In this document: piece after piece, positions 23,263 to 32,602 of the stretch
Layout of the letters: each line of letters opens with the position of its first letter
Numbering within the stretch: the stretch's first letter is position 1
Assembly: GCF_011758745.1 (NCBI RefSeq)
Contig: NZ_JAANOV010000001.1
Coordinates: 496,001-560,000 of the forward strand
DNA from: Amycolatopsis granulosa
GTDB lineage: Bacteria; Actinomycetota; Actinomycetes; Mycobacteriales; Pseudonocardiaceae
Length of the DNA stretch: 64,000 nucleotides
Direction: 5' to 3'
The notes under the pieces: generated by a model
Seen by the model: only the letters and a program-made list of their open reading frames with translations
Told to the model about the DNA's origin: nothing
The model's database searches: none
Translations under genes and position numbers: made by a program

Positions 23263-25218
23263 TCAGGACAGGTGAACCGGCGTGCCCGGCTCACGGCGGA
23301 GGCCACCGGCGCGGGCCTGGTCCATCCGGCGGGCGCGTTCGGCGGCGAACGCCCGGCCCAGGCCGAGCCGCTCCGCCGCGGTCGCGGTGCGGCGCAGCTG
23401 GTTGAGCAACCCGCGTTCCTCACCACGGATGTGCTCGTCCACCACGCGTTCCAGGCGCAGCAACGCCTTCTCCGCGTCCACGTCCGGGCCGGTGCCGGCG
23501 AGCGCGAGCAGGTCGGCGGACACGTCCACCCCGGCGACGGCGGAACGCAGCACCCGCGATGTGGCGATGGCATGCGCGGCGAGCAGCGCGGTCAGCTCGG
23601 CCAGCAGCGCGGCCCGGTCGGCCTCGTCGTTGCGCAGTTCGCGGAACAGCTCCTCGAGGCGGCGGTGATCGGCCTGCACGAGTTCGGTCACGTCGGTGCC
23701 GGGAGCGGCGGCCGGGTCCGGCCGGGTCCAGCCGAAGGTCAGCCCCACCGCCTGTCGCCACTGCGCGTACTCGCGTTCGCGGCGGGCCGGGTCCATCCCG
23801 GGCAGCCACTGGCCGGCGCGGTGCCAGTTGCGCCGCAACCCTTCCAGGTCCGGCCAGTACCCCACCGACAACCCCGCCGCATAGGCGGCGCCGAGGGACA
23901 CCGTCTCGGCGACCATCGGCCGCACCACCGGCACGTCCAGCACGTCGGCGACGAACTGCATGAGCAGGTTGTCCGCGGTCATCCCGCCGTCGACGCGCAG
24001 GGTGCTCAGCGCGAGACCGGAGTCGGCGTTCATCGCATCCACCACCTCGCGGGTCTGCCACCCGGTCGCCTCCAGCACGGCCCTGGCGAGGTGCCCCTTG
24101 GTGATGTAGGAGGTCAGCCCGGCGATGATCCCCCGCGCCTCGCTGTGCCAGTGCGGGGCGAACAACCCGGAGAACGCCGGCACGATGTAGCAGCCGCCGT
24201 TGTCGGAGACGGTGCGCGCCAGCGTTTCGATCTCCGGTGCGCTGCCGATCAGGCCCAGCCCGTCGCGGAACCACTGCACGAGCGAGCCGGTGACGGCCAT
24301 CGAGCCCTCCAGCGCGTACACCGCGGGCTCGTCGCCGATGCGGAACCCGACCGTGGTGAGCATGCCGTGGGTGGAGGGCACCGGGCTGGTGCCGGTGTTG
24401 AGCAGCAGGAAACTGCCGGTGCCGTAGGTGCACTTGGCCTCGCCGGGCGCGAAGCACGTCTGGCCGAACAACGCGGCCTGCTGGTCGCCCAGCGCCGCGG
24501 CGATCCGGATGCCCGGCGCCACGCGGGAGGTTGTGCCGTACACCTCGGTCGAGGGGCGGATCCGCGGCAGCATCGCGCGCGGCACGCCGAAGAACGCCAG
24601 CAGCTCGTCGTCCCAGGACAGCGTGCGCAGGTTCATCAGCATGGTGCGGGAGGCGTTGGTGACGTCGGTGACGTGCACCCCGCCCGCCGGGCCGCCGGTG
24701 AGGTTCCAGATCAGCCAGCTCTCCAGCGTCCCGAACAGCACGTCGCCTCGCTCGGCGCGGTCCCGCAGCCCCGGGATGTGCTCGAGCAGCCAGCGGATGC
24801 GCGGCGCCGAGAAGTAGGTGGCCAGCGGCAGCCCGCACAGCTCGCGGACGCGCGCGGCGCCGGGTTGCCGGGCGAGCTGCTCGATCACCGCGTCGGTGCG
24901 GGTGTCCTGCCAGACGATCGCCCGGCCCACCGGGACACCCGTGTGCCGGTCCCACAGCACCGTCGTCTCGCGCTGGTTGGCGATGCCCAGCGCGGCGACC
25001 TGCCCGGGTTCGGCACCCGCGTCGGCCAGTGCCCGCGGCACGATCCGGGTGAGGTTGCGCCAGATCTCGGTGGCGTCGTGCTCGACCCAGCCGGGCTGCG
25101 GGAAGTGCTGCCGGTGCTCGCGCTGCGCCAGCGACACGAGCCGGCCGCGGGCGTCGAACAGGATGCACCGGGTGGACGTCGTGCCCTGGTCGATCGCCAT
25201 CACATAGCGCTGCACCAT
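23263..25218 (-). CDS. glpK: Glycerol kinase with C-terminal hemerythrin-like domain
   Basis: This 651-residue protein is a fusion. Residues 1-503 are a complete FGGY glycerol kinase: phosphate loop DQGTTSTR (10-17), '[11 protein letters not shown]', 'VWQDTRTD', '[13 protein letters not shown]' and '[14 protein letters not shown]' are the standard motifs. Residues 509-651 resemble a four-helix HHE hemerythrin domain: DH at 518, H549 in 'AAHAIATS', and HIRGEE with His596, Glu600 and Glu601. The HxxxE at 549 has Thr instead of Glu, so metal binding may be altered. Normal GlpK is about 500 residues. It follows the IclR gene by 16 bases, with AGGAGG nine bases before the ATG, and is likely co-transcribed with it. 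Confidence 0.88.
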   Translation of the reverse strand: MVQRYVMAIDQGTTSTRCILFDARGRLVSLAQREHRQHFPQPGWVEHDATEIWRNLTRIVPRALADAGAEPGQVAALGIANQRETTVLWDRHTGVPVGRAIVWQDTRTDAVIEQLARQPGAARVRELCGLPLATYFSAPRIRWLLEHIPGLRDRAERGDVLFGTLESWLIWNLTGGPAGGVHVTDVTNASRTMLMNLRTLSWDDELLAFFGVPRAMLPRIRPSTEVYGTTSRVAPGIRIAAALGDQQAALFGQTCFAPGEAKCTYGTGSFLLLNTGTSPVPSTHGMLTTVGFRIGDEPAVYALEGSMAVTGSLVQWFRDGLGLIGSAPEIETLARTVSDNGGCYIVPAFSGLFAPHWHSEARGIIAGLTSYITKGHLARAVLEATGWQTREVVDAMNADSGLALSTLRVDGGMTADNLLMQFVADVLDVPVVRPMVAETVSLGAAYAAGLSVGYWPDLEGLRRNWHRAGQWLPGMDPARREREYAQWRQAVGLTFGWTRPDPAAAPGTDVTELVQADHRRLEELFRELRNDEADRAALLAELTALLAAHAIATSRVLRSAVAGVDVSADLLALAGTGPDVDAEKALLRLERVVDEHIRGEERGLLNQLRRTATAAERLGLGRAFAAERARRMDQARAGGLRREPGTPVHLS

Positions 25219-25234
25219 GACGGGCGGCCTCCTC

Positions 25235-25996
25235 TCACCGGGACGCGCCCAGGTCGCGGGACACGGCCCGGGCGGCGTCGCGGACGTGGTCCACCAGCCG
25301 CGGTTTCGGCGTTCCGCTGGGCGCGCAGATCCGGTCCTCGGGTCCGGAGACGCCGATCGCCCCGACCACGATGCCGCCGTGCCCGCGCACCGGGGCGGCG
25401 ATCCCGGCCTCGCCGGGCACCATCTCGCCGAGCTCGCCCGCCCAGCCGGCCCGGCGGACCTCGGCCAGGGCTCGCGCGAGCGCGGCCGGCGTGAGGGTGC
25501 GGCGGGTGTAGGGCTCCGGTTCGCGCGCCCGCCAGGCAGCGGTCAGGGTGGCGTCGTAGGCCAGCAGAACCTTGCCCAGCGCGGTGGCGTGCAGCGGCAG
25601 CTGGGCGCCGACGTCGAGGACCTGCGGGCTGTCGTCCGGGCGGAACACGTGGTGCACGACCAGGACACGACCGTCCCGCGGCACACCGATCCGCACGGCC
25701 GCACCGCTGCGCGCCGCGAGCGCGTCGGCCCAGTTGATCGCGCGTGAGCGCAGCTCGTTGACGTCGAGGGGACTGGAGCCGAGCCGCAGCAGGGCAGCAC
25801 CGAGCCGGTATTTGCCGGTGTCGCGGTCCTGTTCGACGAACCCGACGCCGGTCAGCGTGCGCAGGATGCCGTGCACGGTCCCCTTGGCCAGTTCCAGCGA
25901 CTCGGCGATCTCGACGACGCCCAGCCGCCCGGAGCCGCGCGCCAGCAGCCGCAGGACCGCGGCGGCGCGCTCGATGGACTGGATGGAACCGGGCAC
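25235..25996 (-). CDS. IclR-family regulator of the glycerol genes (GylR-like)
   Basis: This 253-residue protein has the IclR winged helix '[54 protein letters not shown]' (4-57) and an IclR effector domain with '[15 protein letters not shown]' and '[25 protein letters not shown]'. Actinomycete glycerol operons are controlled by the IclR protein GylR, which senses glycerol or glycerol-3-phosphate; position here between two glycerol kinase genes supports that role. It starts with GTG. Two near-identical palindromes lie directly upstream and divergently precede glpF. Confidence 0.9.
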   Translation of the reverse strand: MPGSIQSIERAAAVLRLLARGSGRLGVVEIAESLELAKGTVHGILRTLTGVGFVEQDRDTGKYRLGAALLRLGSSPLDVNELRSRAINWADALAARSGAAVRIGVPRDGRVLVVHHVFRPDDSPQVLDVGAQLPLHATALGKVLLAYDATLTAAWRAREPEPYTRRTLTPAALARALAEVRRAGWAGELGEMVPGEAGIAAPVRGHGGIVVGAIGVSGPEDRICAPSGTPKPRLVDHVRDAARAVSRDLGASR

Positions 25997-26023
25997 AGCC
26001 GGACCCTACCTCGCCGAATCTCA

Positions 26024-26038
26024 TTCGACAATGTCGAA
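26024..26038. promoter_or_regulatory. IclR operator 1
   Basis: TTCGACA-A-TGTCGAA is a perfect 15-bp inverted repeat, 28 bases upstream of the iclR start. It is AT-richer than its surroundings. A second copy lies 30 bp further, about three helical turns, so both face the same side of DNA. Confidence 0.75.
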
Positions 26039-26053
26039 ATGGCCGCCAGAGTG

Positions 26054-26068
26054 TTCGACAATGTCGAC
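26054..26068. promoter_or_regulatory. IclR operator 2
   Basis: TTCGACA-A-TGTCGAC repeats operator 1 with one change at the last base. It lies 81 bases upstream of the glpF start, where a repressor could block the glpF promoter. Confidence 0.75.
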
Positions 26069-26148
26069 CGCAGGGCGTTGCCCCGGTCACACCACCGGCC
26101 CTAGCTTCGCCTCACCACTGGGGGGAACGGTCCATTCTGGAGGAAGCA

Positions 26149-26964
26149 ATGACGCGAAGCCTCAAGGCTCACGGGCTCGCCGGTGAGCTCGCCGCCGAGT
26201 TCGTGGGGACGATGATCCTCATCCTGTTCGGGGTCGGGGTGGTGGCCCAGGTGGTGGCCGCCGGGATCGGCGACCACGACAGCATCGCCTGGGCCTGGGG
26301 GCTCGGCGTCACGCTGGGTGTCTACGTGGCCTCCCGGATCAGCGGTGCGCACCTCAACCCGGCGATCACCGTCGCGCTCGCCGTGTTCCAGGGCTTCTCC
26401 TGGCGCAAGGTCGCCCCCTACGCACTGGCCCAGACCGCCGGCGCGTTCGTCGCCGCGCTCCTGGTCCGCTGGAACTACACCGAGGTCCTGCACGCGGCCG
26501 ACCCCGGCCTGACCATCAAGACGCAGGGCGTGTTCTCCACGCTGCCGGGCAACGGCTCGCTGCCGGTGGGCGAGTGGGGCGCGTTCCGGGACCAGATCAT
26601 CGGCACCGCGATCCTGGCACTGATCATCTTCGCCATCACCGACCTGCGCAACACCGCGCCCGCCGCCAACCTCGGCCCGGTGGTCGTCGGGTTCGGCGTG
26701 GTCGCCATCGGCATGGCCTGGGGCACCAACGCCGGGTACGCGATCAACCCGGCCCGCGACTTCGGCCCGCGCCTGATGTCCTGGCTCACCGGTTACGACA
26801 CCGCCTGGAACGACCAGTACGGCAACTCCTACTGGTGGGTGCCGGTCCTCGCGCCGGTGATCGGCGCCGTGCTCGGCGGCGCGCTCTACAAGTACCTGAT
26901 CAGCCGCAACCTGCCGCGCACCGAGGACATCGGCCCCGCCAAGGCCCTCGAGCCGACGGCCTGA
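26149..26964 (+). CDS. glpF: Glycerol uptake facilitator (aquaglyceroporin)
   Basis: This 271-residue membrane protein has six predicted helices and two NPA half-helices: HLNPA at 68-72 and NPARD at 200-204, where Asp after Arg marks glycerol facilitators rather than water-only channels. It lets glycerol diffuse into the cell, where the kinase traps it. GGAGG precedes the ATG. The gene heads an operon with glpK, 17 bases apart, and lies divergent from the IclR gene. Confidence 0.95.
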   Translation: MTRSLKAHGLAGELAAEFVGTMILILFGVGVVAQVVAAGIGDHDSIAWAWGLGVTLGVYVASRISGAHLNPAITVALAVFQGFSWRKVAPYALAQTAGAFVAALLVRWNYTEVLHAADPGLTIKTQGVFSTLPGNGSLPVGEWGAFRDQIIGTAILALIIFAITDLRNTAPAANLGPVVVGFGVVAIGMAWGTNAGYAINPARDFGPRLMSWLTGYDTAWNDQYGNSYWWVPVLAPVIGAVLGGALYKYLISRNLPRTEDIGPAKALEPTA

Positions 26965-26981
26965 CCGGGCCGGGAGCCACC

Positions 26982-28493
26982 ATGCCGGACTTCGTCGGTG
27001 CCCTCGACCAGGGCACCACCAGCACCCGCTTCATGATCTTCGACCACGGCGGCAACGAGATCGCCCGGCACCAGCTCGAGCACGAACAGATCCTGCCCCG
27101 GCCGGGCTGGGTCGAGCACAACCCGGCCGAGATCTGGGAGCGCACCCGGACGGTGATCGCGAGCGCCCTCACCGGGGCCGGCCTGACCGCGGCCGACCTG
27201 GCCGCGCTGGGCATCACCAACCAGCGCGAGACCACCGTTGTGTGGAACCGCCGCACCGGCCGCCCCTACGGCAACGCGATCGTGTGGCAGGACACCCGCA
27301 CCGACCGGATCGCCTCCGCGCTGGAGCGCGGCGGCCAGGGCGAGGTCATCCGGCGCAAGGCGGGGCTGCCGCCCGCCACCTACTTCTCCGCCGGGAAGCT
27401 GCAATGGATCCTGGACAACGTCGAGGGGGTCCGCGCCGACGCGGAGAACGGCGACGCACTGTTCGGCACCACCGATTCCTGGCTGATCTGGAACCTCACC
27501 GGCGGCACCGGCGGCGGCGTGCACGTCACCGACGTCACCAACGCCTCGCGCACCATGCTGATGGACCTGGAGACGCTGGACTGGGACGACGAGCTGCTGT
27601 CCTTCTTCGGCATCCCCCGGCGGATGCTGCCGGAGATCCGGCCGTCGTCGCACCGGTTCGGCACCACCCGCGCGGACGGGCCGCTGGGCGGCGAGGTCGC
27701 CATCACCGGCGTGCTGGGCGACCAGCAGGCCGCCACGGTCGGGCAGGTGTGCTTCCGGCCGGGTTCGGCCAAGAACACCTACGGCACCGGCAACTTCCTG
27801 CTGCTCAACACCGGCCCCGAGCTGGTCCGGTCGAAGCACGGGCTGCTCACCACCGTGTGCTACCAGTTCGGCGACGCCAAGCCGGTGTACGCGCTCGAGG
27901 GCTCGATCGCGGTCACCGGGTCGGCCGTGCAGTGGCTGCGCGACCAGCTCGGCATCATCAGCGGCGCGTCGCAGAGCGAGAGCCTGGCCCGGCAGGTCGC
28001 CGACAACGGCGGGATCTACTTCGTCCCGGCGTTCTCCGGCCTGTTCGCGCCCTACTGGCGCTCGGACGCGCGCGGCGCGATCGTCGGCCTGACCCGCGCC
28101 ACCACGAACGCCCACCTGGCGCGCGCGACCCTGGAGTCGATCTGCTACCAGACGCGTGACGTCGTGGAGGCCATGCAGAACGACTCCGGCGTGCCGCTGG
28201 ACGTGCTGCGCGTGGACGGCGGGGTCACCGCGAACGAGCTGTGCATGCAGCTGCAGGCGGACATCCTCGGCGTGCCGGTGTCCCGGCCGGTGGTGGCGGA
28301 AACCACGGCGCTGGGCGCCGCCTACGCGGCCGGGCTCGCGACCGGGTTCTGGCGGTCCACCGACGAGCTGGAACGGAACTGGAACGAGGACCGGCGCTGG
28401 GAGCCGTCGTGGAGCGACGGGCAGCGTGCCGAGGGATACGCCGGCTGGCAGAAGGCGGTCGGCCGCACCCTCGACTGGGTCGACGTCGGGTAG
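26982..28493 (+). CDS. glpK: Glycerol kinase
   Basis: This 503-residue FGGY kinase phosphorylates glycerol to sn-glycerol-3-phosphate with ATP. Motifs are DQGTTSTR (9-16), '[14 protein letters not shown]', '[10 protein letters not shown]', '[15 protein letters not shown]' and '[18 protein letters not shown]'. Length is standard, unlike the longer paralogue at 23263. The ATG follows GGGAG by six bases. The two kinases are close relatives, sharing most motifs and the '[13 protein letters not shown]' segment, so duplication and divergence is likely. A strong hairpin ends the transcript. Confidence 0.95.
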   Translation: MPDFVGALDQGTTSTRFMIFDHGGNEIARHQLEHEQILPRPGWVEHNPAEIWERTRTVIASALTGAGLTAADLAALGITNQRETTVVWNRRTGRPYGNAIVWQDTRTDRIASALERGGQGEVIRRKAGLPPATYFSAGKLQWILDNVEGVRADAENGDALFGTTDSWLIWNLTGGTGGGVHVTDVTNASRTMLMDLETLDWDDELLSFFGIPRRMLPEIRPSSHRFGTTRADGPLGGEVAITGVLGDQQAATVGQVCFRPGSAKNTYGTGNFLLLNTGPELVRSKHGLLTTVCYQFGDAKPVYALEGSIAVTGSAVQWLRDQLGIISGASQSESLARQVADNGGIYFVPAFSGLFAPYWRSDARGAIVGLTRATTNAHLARATLESICYQTRDVVEAMQNDSGVPLDVLRVDGGVTANELCMQLQADILGVPVSRPVVAETTALGAAYAAGLATGFWRSTDELERNWNEDRRWEPSWSDGQRAEGYAGWQKAVGRTLDWVDVG

Positions 28494-28625
28494 TACCGCC
28501 CGACGCGGTGCACACGAGTGGAGGAGCCGTTCACCTCGGCGTCACGTCGGACGAGACCGGCGGACCCGGGTGGTCGCTGAAGCAGCCGGGCGGAGCGGCG
28601 TCCGAACGCGACACCGCCCGCTCGG

Positions 28626-28662
28626 CGCCTGACGCGGTCCGGCCGGCGGACCGCGTCAGGCG
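28626..28662. terminator. Bidirectional terminator hairpin between glpK and the thiolase gene
   Basis: A perfect 16-bp stem (CGCCTGACGCGGTCCG and its complement) with a 5-base GCCGG loop spans the thiolase stop codon and lies 132 bases after glpK. There is no T-run on either strand, as is usual for actinomycete intrinsic terminators. Confidence 0.8.
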
Positions 28663-29879
28663 ATCCGCTCGAAGACCGCCGCGAGGCCCTGCCCGCCCCC
28701 GATGCACATCGTCTCCAGGCCGTAGCGCGCCTGGCGCCGGGTCATCTCCCGGGCGAGCGTGGCGAGGATCCGCGCACCGGTCGCACCGACCGGGTGCCCC
28801 AGCGACACCCCGGAACCGTTGACGTTGAGCCGTTCGTGGTCGGCCGCGGTCAGGCCGAGCGCCCGCGTGCACGCCAGCACCTGCGCGGCGAACGCCTCGT
28901 TCAGCTCGATGAGGTCGATCTCGGCCAGCGTCAGGCCCGCCTTGGCCAGGGCGGCCGTGGTCGCGGGCACCGGGCCGATGCCCATCGTCTCGGCAGGCAC
29001 CCCGGCGCGGGCGAAGGACACCAGGCGCACCAGCGGCCGCAGGCCCAGCTTCTCGGCCGTCGCGGCGCTGGTGACCAGGCACGCGGCGGCCGCGTCGTTC
29101 TGGCCGCTGGCGTTGCCCGCGGTCACCGTCGCATCGGGATCGGTGCGGATCATCACCGGCGTCAGCTTCGCCAGGCCCTCCGCGGTGGTGTCCGGTCGCG
29201 GGTGCTCGTCGGTCTCGACGACCGTCCGGCCCTTGCGGGTCTGCACCGTGACCGGGACGATCTCCTCGGCGAACAGCCCGTTCTCGATCGCGCGGGCGGC
29301 CCGCTGCTGCGAGGCCAGGGCGAGTGCGTCCTGGTCCTCACGGGAGATGCCGTACTCCCGGCGCAGGTTCTCGGCGGTCTCGATCATCCCGCCCGGGATC
29401 GGGTGGTGCACGCCGCCCGCGGTGGCGCGGCCCCGCGCCAGCGAGTCGTGCAGCTGCAGGCCCGGGCCCTTGATCCCCCACCGGCCCTCGTGCGTGTAGT
29501 AAGGCGCGGCGCTCATCACCTCGGCGCCACCGGCGAGCACCACCTCGCTGAACCCGGCGCGGATCTGCATCGCGGCGTCGAGCACGGCCTGCAGGCCCGA
29601 CCCGCACCGCCGGTCGATCTGGATACCGGTCACCGTGTCCGGCAGGCCCGCGTCGAGCGCCGCGACGCGGCCGATCGCCGGCGCCTCCGACGTCGGGTAG
29701 GCGTGGCCGAGGATCACCTCGTCGACCCGGCCGGGGTCGATACCGGTGCGTGCCACGACGGCGGACAGCACGTGCGCGGCGAGCGCGGCGGGCGTCTGGC
29801 CGGCCAGCGCACCCCCGAACCGGCCGATCGGTGTGCGCAGCGGCTCGCAGATCACGACATCGACGGGCTGACCGGGCAT
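28656..29879 (-). CDS. Acetyl-CoA acetyltransferase (thiolase)
   Basis: This 407-residue thiolase has the acyl-accepting Cys92 in 'DRRCGSGLQA', the His of 'GHPVGATGARI' near residue 360, and the second Cys in 'CIGGGQGLA' near 393. It condenses two acyl-CoAs or cleaves 3-ketoacyl-CoA; length and motifs fit the biosynthetic/degradative acetyl-CoA acetyltransferase group. The ATG follows AAAGGA by seven bases. It stands alone, divergent from a membrane protein gene across a region with two palindromes. Confidence 0.92.
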   Translation of the reverse strand: MPGQPVDVVICEPLRTPIGRFGGALAGQTPAALAAHVLSAVVARTGIDPGRVDEVILGHAYPTSEAPAIGRVAALDAGLPDTVTGIQIDRRCGSGLQAVLDAAMQIRAGFSEVVLAGGAEVMSAAPYYTHEGRWGIKGPGLQLHDSLARGRATAGGVHHPIPGGMIETAENLRREYGISREDQDALALASQQRAARAIENGLFAEEIVPVTVQTRKGRTVVETDEHPRPDTTAEGLAKLTPVMIRTDPDATVTAGNASGQNDAAAACLVTSAATAEKLGLRPLVRLVSFARAGVPAETMGIGPVPATTAALAKAGLTLAEIDLIELNEAFAAQVLACTRALGLTAADHERLNVNGSGVSLGHPVGATGARILATLAREMTRRQARYGLETMCIGGGQGLAAVFERIA

Positions 29880-29963
29880 CCGTGGTCCTTTCCGGGCGGG
29901 CAGGGCTGACGGTTCGACCATCGCACCCCGGCACCATGATGTCCAATATCCGATTCGCCACCG

Positions 29964-30002
29964 ACTGAGACGACCGAAGTCTCAGTCCGGGCATGCCCGG
30001 AC
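29964..30002. promoter_or_regulatory. Two adjacent palindromes upstream of the thiolase and DUF1345 genes
   Basis: ACTGAGAC-N7-GTCTCAGT (29964-29986) is an inverted repeat with perfect 8-bp arms. It is overlapped by GTCCGGGCATGCCCGGAC (29985-30002), a perfect 18-bp palindrome. They sit between divergent starts, and could be operators for a TetR- or MarR-like regulator not encoded nearby. Confidence 0.55.
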
Positions 30003-30060
30003 AACAATGGACGGTCGCGGGACCGCGCGCGGCGCCGGTGCGGTGGAGGATGATCCCCCC

Positions 30061-30738
30061 ATGACAACCGATGACACGAAGCTGCCCGCGTGGCGGCGCC
30101 CCACCGAGGGGGCGCACCGCTGGCCGGCGGCGCTGACGGTGGCCGTGGCGATCGGACTGCAACTCCTCCTCCCCGACCGCCTGGTGATCCACCCGCACTG
30201 GGTTCTCCCCGCGTTGTCGGCACTGCTGCTGGTGACGCTCGTGGGCCTGGGCCCGCGCCGGGCGGCCGGGGACCACCGGCACGCGCGCAAGGTCGCGCTG
30301 AGCCTGCTGCTCGTGGTGAGCGCGGGCAACGCCGGCTCCGCCGTCCTGCTCGTCGGGCACATCCTGAACGGCTCGATCGGCGACCAGGCCGGGCCCCTGC
30401 TCGCCGCCGGCGCCAGCATCTACCTGACCAACATCGTGGTGTTCTCGTTGTGGTACTGGGAGTTCGACCGCGGCGGGCCGGCCGCCAGGGCCGCGGGCTC
30501 GCGCGAGTTCCCGGACCTGCTGTTCCCCCAGATGGCCGACCCGAAGCTGGCCCCGCCGGACTGGGAACCGGGGTACCTGGACTACCTCTACCTGGCCTTC
30601 ACCAACGCCACGGCGTTCAGCCCGACCGATGTCATGCCGCTCAAACCGTGGGCGAAGCTCACCATGCTGGCCCAGTCCGCGGTGTCGCTCGTCCTCGTGG
30701 TGCTCGTCGTCGCGCGGGCGGTCAACATCCTGCACTGA
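30061..30738 (+). CDS. DUF1345 family membrane protein
   Basis: This 225-residue protein has about five membrane helices and the DUF1345 hallmark near the C-terminus, 'YLDYLYLAFTNATAFSPTDVMPLKPWAKLTMLAQSAVSLVLVVLVVARAVNIL'. That 'TNATAFSPTD' loop resembles the pore loop and last helix of two-helix potassium channels, so ion conduction has been proposed for the family, without proof. The ATG chosen has GGAGG about 11 bases upstream. It ends about 65 bases before the sugar mutarotase gene and may be unrelated to that operon. Confidence 0.8.
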   Translation: MTTDDTKLPAWRRPTEGAHRWPAALTVAVAIGLQLLLPDRLVIHPHWVLPALSALLLVTLVGLGPRRAAGDHRHARKVALSLLLVVSAGNAGSAVLLVGHILNGSIGDQAGPLLAAGASIYLTNIVVFSLWYWEFDRGGPAARAAGSREFPDLLFPQMADPKLAPPDWEPGYLDYLYLAFTNATAFSPTDVMPLKPWAKLTMLAQSAVSLVLVVLVVARAVNILH

Positions 30739-30761
30739 ACCGACCCGGAGCTGACCCGGAA

Positions 30762-30792
30762 AGATCCGATGTATCCTGCCGCTACATATCGG
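30762..30792. promoter_or_regulatory. Candidate GntR operator before the sugar mutarotase gene
   Basis: AGATCCGATGT (30762-30772) and the mirrored TACATATCGG (30783-30792) form an imperfect inverted repeat with TGTA-N9-TACA inside. The AGATCCGATGT half is repeated exactly, inverted, at 33555-33565 in the other promoter of the same sugar locus. That makes it the best guess for the site of the GntR protein encoded next door. Confidence 0.55.
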
Positions 30793-30805
30793 ACAGGGAG
30801 CGGGT

Positions 30806-31141
30806 ATGCCGGAGATCGCGCTGCACACGGAGCTGAAGCCGGGCTCGGAGCTGGACTACGAGACCGTCCACCGGTCCATCCCCTCCGATGTGGCGGCGGC
30901 GCTGGTGCAGAGTGGCGTGCGGAACTGGCGAATCTGGCGCGACGGCACCCACCTGTTCCACCTCGTCGAGGTCGACGACTACCACCGCATGCGGGACGCA
31001 CTGCGCGACCACCCGGCGAACGTGCGCTGGCAGGCGACCGTCGGCCCGCTGCACGCGAAGCCGGACGACTACTCCGGTGCCGACGACGGTCTCCCGCTGC
31101 TGTGGAGCCTCACCGGGCAGCTGGCCGGGAAGGAACGCTGA
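30806..31141 (+). CDS. L-rhamnose/L-fucose mutarotase (RhaM-like)
   Basis: This 111-residue ferredoxin-like protein belongs to the RhaM/DUF718 family. Visible marks are 'IALHTELKPGSELDYETVHRSIPSDVAAALVQSGVRNWRIWRDGTHLFHLVEVDDY', with the conserved catalytic His/Tyr region and 'IWRDG'. It interconverts alpha and beta anomers of 6-deoxyhexoses such as L-rhamnose and, in this setting, perhaps L-fucose. GGGAG sits upstream of the ATG. The gene opens the sugar locus and is followed directly by its GntR regulator. Confidence 0.88.
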   Translation: MPEIALHTELKPGSELDYETVHRSIPSDVAAALVQSGVRNWRIWRDGTHLFHLVEVDDYHRMRDALRDHPANVRWQATVGPLHAKPDDYSGADDGLPLLWSLTGQLAGKER

Positions 31142-31146
31142 GCCGC

Positions 31147-31824
31147 ATGTCCGTCACCGACGACGCCATCGAGGCGATCAAGCAGATGATCGTCGACGGC
31201 GAACTGCGCCCCGGCGACCGCCTGCCCCGCGAGGCCGACCTCGCGGACCGGCTCGGCCTGTCCCGCAACTCGCTGCGCGAGGCCGTGCGGGCACTGTCGC
31301 TCATCCACGTCCTGGACGTCCGCCGCGGCGACGGCACCTACGTGACGAGCCTGGAACCATCGCTGCTGATGGACGCGATGGGGTTCGTCGTGGACTTCCA
31401 CCGCGACGACACCGTCCTGCAGTTCCTGGAGGCCCGCCGCCTCATCGAGCCCGCCGTCACCGAGATGGCCGCGCGGCAGATGCCCGACGAGGAGATCGCG
31501 GCGCTGGCGAAGCTGCTCGACTCGCTCGGCGACGAGCCGACGGTGGACGAGCTGGTGGAGAACGACCTCGAGTTCCACCGGCGGATCGCGACCGCGTGCG
31601 GCAACCCGGTGCTCGCGTCGTTGCTGGAGAGCCTGTCCGGGCGCACCCAGCGCGCCCGGACGTGGCGCGGCATCACGCAGGAAGGTGTGAGCGAGCGGAC
31701 GCTCGCCGAACACCGCGCGATCCAGCAGGCACTGGCCGCCCGCCAGCCCGATGTGGCCCGCGCCGCGGCCACGGTGCACATCGCGGGCGTGGAGCAGTGG
31801 CTGCGCCAGGCCCTGCTGGGCTGA
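31147..31824 (+). CDS. GntR/FadR-family (FCD) regulator of the sugar locus
   Basis: This 225-residue protein has the GntR winged helix at residues 5-68 ('IVDGELRPGDRLPREADLADRLGLSRNSLREAVRALSLIHVLDVRRGDGTYV') and a C-terminal FCD helical ligand domain with the metal-site residues Asp, His and His in 'ENDLEFHRRIATACGN' and 'EHRAIQQALAARQP'. It is co-transcribed with the mutarotase, five bases apart, and convergent with the SDR gene. Its likely inducer is an aldonate or keto-deoxy intermediate of the pathway. Confidence 0.9.
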   Translation: MSVTDDAIEAIKQMIVDGELRPGDRLPREADLADRLGLSRNSLREAVRALSLIHVLDVRRGDGTYVTSLEPSLLMDAMGFVVDFHRDDTVLQFLEARRLIEPAVTEMAARQMPDEEIAALAKLLDSLGDEPTVDELVENDLEFHRRIATACGNPVLASLLESLSGRTQRARTWRGITQEGVSERTLAEHRAIQQALAARQPDVARAAATVHIAGVEQWLRQALLG

Positions 31825-31856
31825 CCGCCCGGATGGGGCTCCGGGCGCGCGGTCAG
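31821..31856. terminator. Terminator hairpin between the GntR and SDR genes
   Basis: CTGACCGC (31821-31828) pairs with GCGGTCAG (31849-31856), with a further CCGG/CCGG pair inside. The hairpin covers both convergent stop codons, so it can serve transcription from either side. Confidence 0.6.
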
Positions 31857-32602
31857 CGCGGCCGCAGCCGCAGCTCCTGCATGCCGCCGTCCACCGCGAT
31901 CCCGGCCCCGGCCGTGGACGTCGCCAGCGGGCTGGCCAGGTACAGCACGGCGTGCGCGATCTCCTGCGGCGACACCAGCCGGCCGTGCGGCTGCCGCGCC
32001 TCCAGCGCCGCGCGTTCCGCGTCCGGGTCCGCGGCCCGCTCCAGCAGGCGGCCGATCCACGGGGTGTCCGCGGTGCCCGGGTGGACGGAGTTGACGCGGA
32101 TTCCCTCGGCCAGGTGGTCGGCGGCCATCGCCCGGGTCAAGGCCGCGACCGCACCCTTCGAGGCACTGTAGAGCGCCCGCTGCGGCAGCCCGGCGGTCGC
32201 GGCGATCGACCCGATGTTCACGATCGCCGCCGCCCGCGACCGGCGCAGGTGCGGCAGCGCCGCGCGGCTGACCCGCACCATGCCCAGCAGGTTGACGTCG
32301 AGCACCCGCTGCCACTCGGCGTCGTCGTTGTCCGCGACGGTGCCCTGAGCGCCGATGCCGGCGTTGTTGACCACGATGTCCAGGCCGTCGAAGCGGTCCA
32401 CGACCGCGGCGATCGCCTGCCGTACCGAGGCGTCGTCGGTGACGTCGGCCCGCACGCCGAGCAACCCGTCCGCGCCGTCCACCTCCTGCAGATCGAGGGC
32501 GGCCACCCGCGCACCCCGCTCGCGCAGGGCCGCCACGACCGCGGCGCCGATACCGGACGCCCCGCCGGTCACCACCGCGACCAGCCCGTCGAACTCGCCC
32601 AT
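31853..32602 (-). CDS. SDR dehydrogenase, likely 2-keto-3-deoxy-L-fuconate dehydrogenase
   Basis: This 249-residue SDR has TGGASGIG in the cofactor loop, NNAG, 'NIGSIAATAGLPQRALYSASKGAV' with the Ser-Tyr-Lys triad, and 'VDGGM' near the end. 'LDLQ' after the second strand suggests NAD use. In the non-phosphorylative L-fucose pathway an SDR oxidises 2-keto-3-deoxy-L-fuconate at C4 to give 2,4-diketo-3-deoxy-L-fuconate; its ATG overlaps the stop of the downstream-acting hydrolase gene, which supports that role. The substrate is inferred from context. Confidence 0.8.
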   Translation of the reverse strand: MGEFDGLVAVVTGGASGIGAAVVAALRERGARVAALDLQEVDGADGLLGVRADVTDDASVRQAIAAVVDRFDGLDIVVNNAGIGAQGTVADNDDAEWQRVLDVNLLGMVRVSRAALPHLRRSRAAAIVNIGSIAATAGLPQRALYSASKGAVAALTRAMAADHLAEGIRVNSVHPGTADTPWIGRLLERAADPDAERAALEARQPHGRLVSPQEIAHAVLYLASPLATSTAGAGIAVDGGMQELRLRPR

